From the NCBI GenBank assembly GCA_963823045.1, contig CAWGKA010000010.1, positions 1 to 62,877 on the forward strand: a stretch of 62,877 nt of DNA, in the 5' to 3' direction. Origin of the DNA: JADLGL01 sp963823045. GTDB lineage: Bacteria > Pseudomonadota > Alphaproteobacteria > Rhizobiales > Kaistiaceae. Positions 62,694 to 62,877 of the stretch are shown in pieces. The first letter of the stretch is position 1. Every line of letters begins with the position of its first letter. Below the pieces are notes generated by a model. That model was not told where the DNA came from, did no database searches, and saw nothing but the letters and a program-made list of their open reading frames with translations. Position numbers and translations under genes: made by a program.

Positions 62694-62723
62694 TTGACAC
62701 GCCAAGCATCTCCGAAGTAACAA
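62694..62723 (+). promoter_or_regulatory. Candidate sigma-70 promoter near the window end
   Basis: TTGACA (62694-62699) and TAACAA (62718-62723) are 18 bp apart. At 62867-62872 there is AAGGAG, a strong ribosome-binding sequence just before the window end, so a gene likely begins at or just past the last base. The region between shows no clear coding or RNA features. Assignment is from consensus matching only. Confidence 0.3.
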
Positions 62724-62877
62724 ACGGTTGAGTACCCGGATGGGGCTCGGGAAGTCAAACCTGAGATACGGTTTCGGAATTGGCAGTTCGGCCGGATGGC
62801 TGCTGGGGCGGGTGATGTCGCCCCCTGGCGTCAGCGTCGAAGTGCTGCGCCGGAGCCGGTCTCTCCAAGGAGAAACC

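Noticed and set aside
1..62877. CRISPR arrays, transposases, integrases or phage genes
   Set aside because: I saw no regularly spaced repeats, no DDE transposase or tyrosine recombinase motifs and no phage structural proteins in any frame.

Overview
The window looks like a chromosomal segment of an alphaproteobacterium, most likely of the order Hyphomicrobiales (Rhizobiales). The reasons are high GC, the block hemC-hemD-mitofilin-hemY divergent from tsaD-gpsA, EVE and TfoX_N proteins beside them, an extensin-like protein, and an LptE-type lipoprotein with a C-x-x-R-P-L-Y start. I cannot name a genus.

Layout. 1-1105: a palindromic repeat directly abuts a 5'-truncated, frameshifted dnaE2 remnant. 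1121-4451 (minus): VOC protein, TfoX_N protein, EVE protein, gpsA, tsaD. 4547-9257 (plus): hemC, hemD, Mic60/mitofilin, hemY. 9327-15075: argG, a lipoprotein, a voltage-gated-type K+ channel, an S2P metalloprotease with CBS domains, typA. 15136-18591 (minus): a TPP riboswitch followed by thiB-thiP-thiQ. 18700-58288: about 40 kb of surface-polysaccharide genes. 58334-62877: a small ORF, a soluble sugar dehydrogenase, an extensin-like protein, ispG and a low-GC insertion flanked by a partial copy of the ispG 3' end.

The polysaccharide locus holds a lipid-sugar mannosyltransferase-like protein, an O-antigen ligase-like protein, a PLP aminotransferase, a WbpM-type dehydratase with a 4-ketoreductase-like epimerase and a WecA-like initiating transferase, several GT4 glycosyltransferases and the complete dTDP-rhamnose set rmlCBDA. 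It also holds manC, two sugar-methyltransferase-like proteins (one apparently degenerate), four paralogous GT-B-like proteins, and a Wzm/Wzt-type ABC exporter. A compact operon (30905-36965) combines a sialic-acid-synthase homologue, an SDR, an aldehyde dehydrogenase, a CMP-sugar synthetase homologue and a full transketolase. It has no NeuC-type epimerase and resembles no nonulosonate pathway I recognise.

The most striking observation is in the exporter. There are two consecutive ATPase genes. The first has lost its Walker A lysine, catalytic glutamate and H-switch histidine but keeps an S-T-G-M signature. The second keeps all of those but has lost the signature serine. Together they would give one complete and one dead ATP site, a complementary asymmetric heterodimer. 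Other points of interest are a tRNA-Cys-like gene lacking the U33 position and able to form an alternative hairpin, and the 4-member paralogous GT-like family around the exporter.

Seven genes (dnaE2, tfoX-like, tsaD, thiP, a GT2, one GT-B paralogue and ispG) carry apparent single frameshifts. tsaD and ispG are normally essential. In three of the seven the extra base lies in the same word GAGTTCG. This points to indel errors in the assembly rather than true gene loss, except for dnaE2, which is also truncated.
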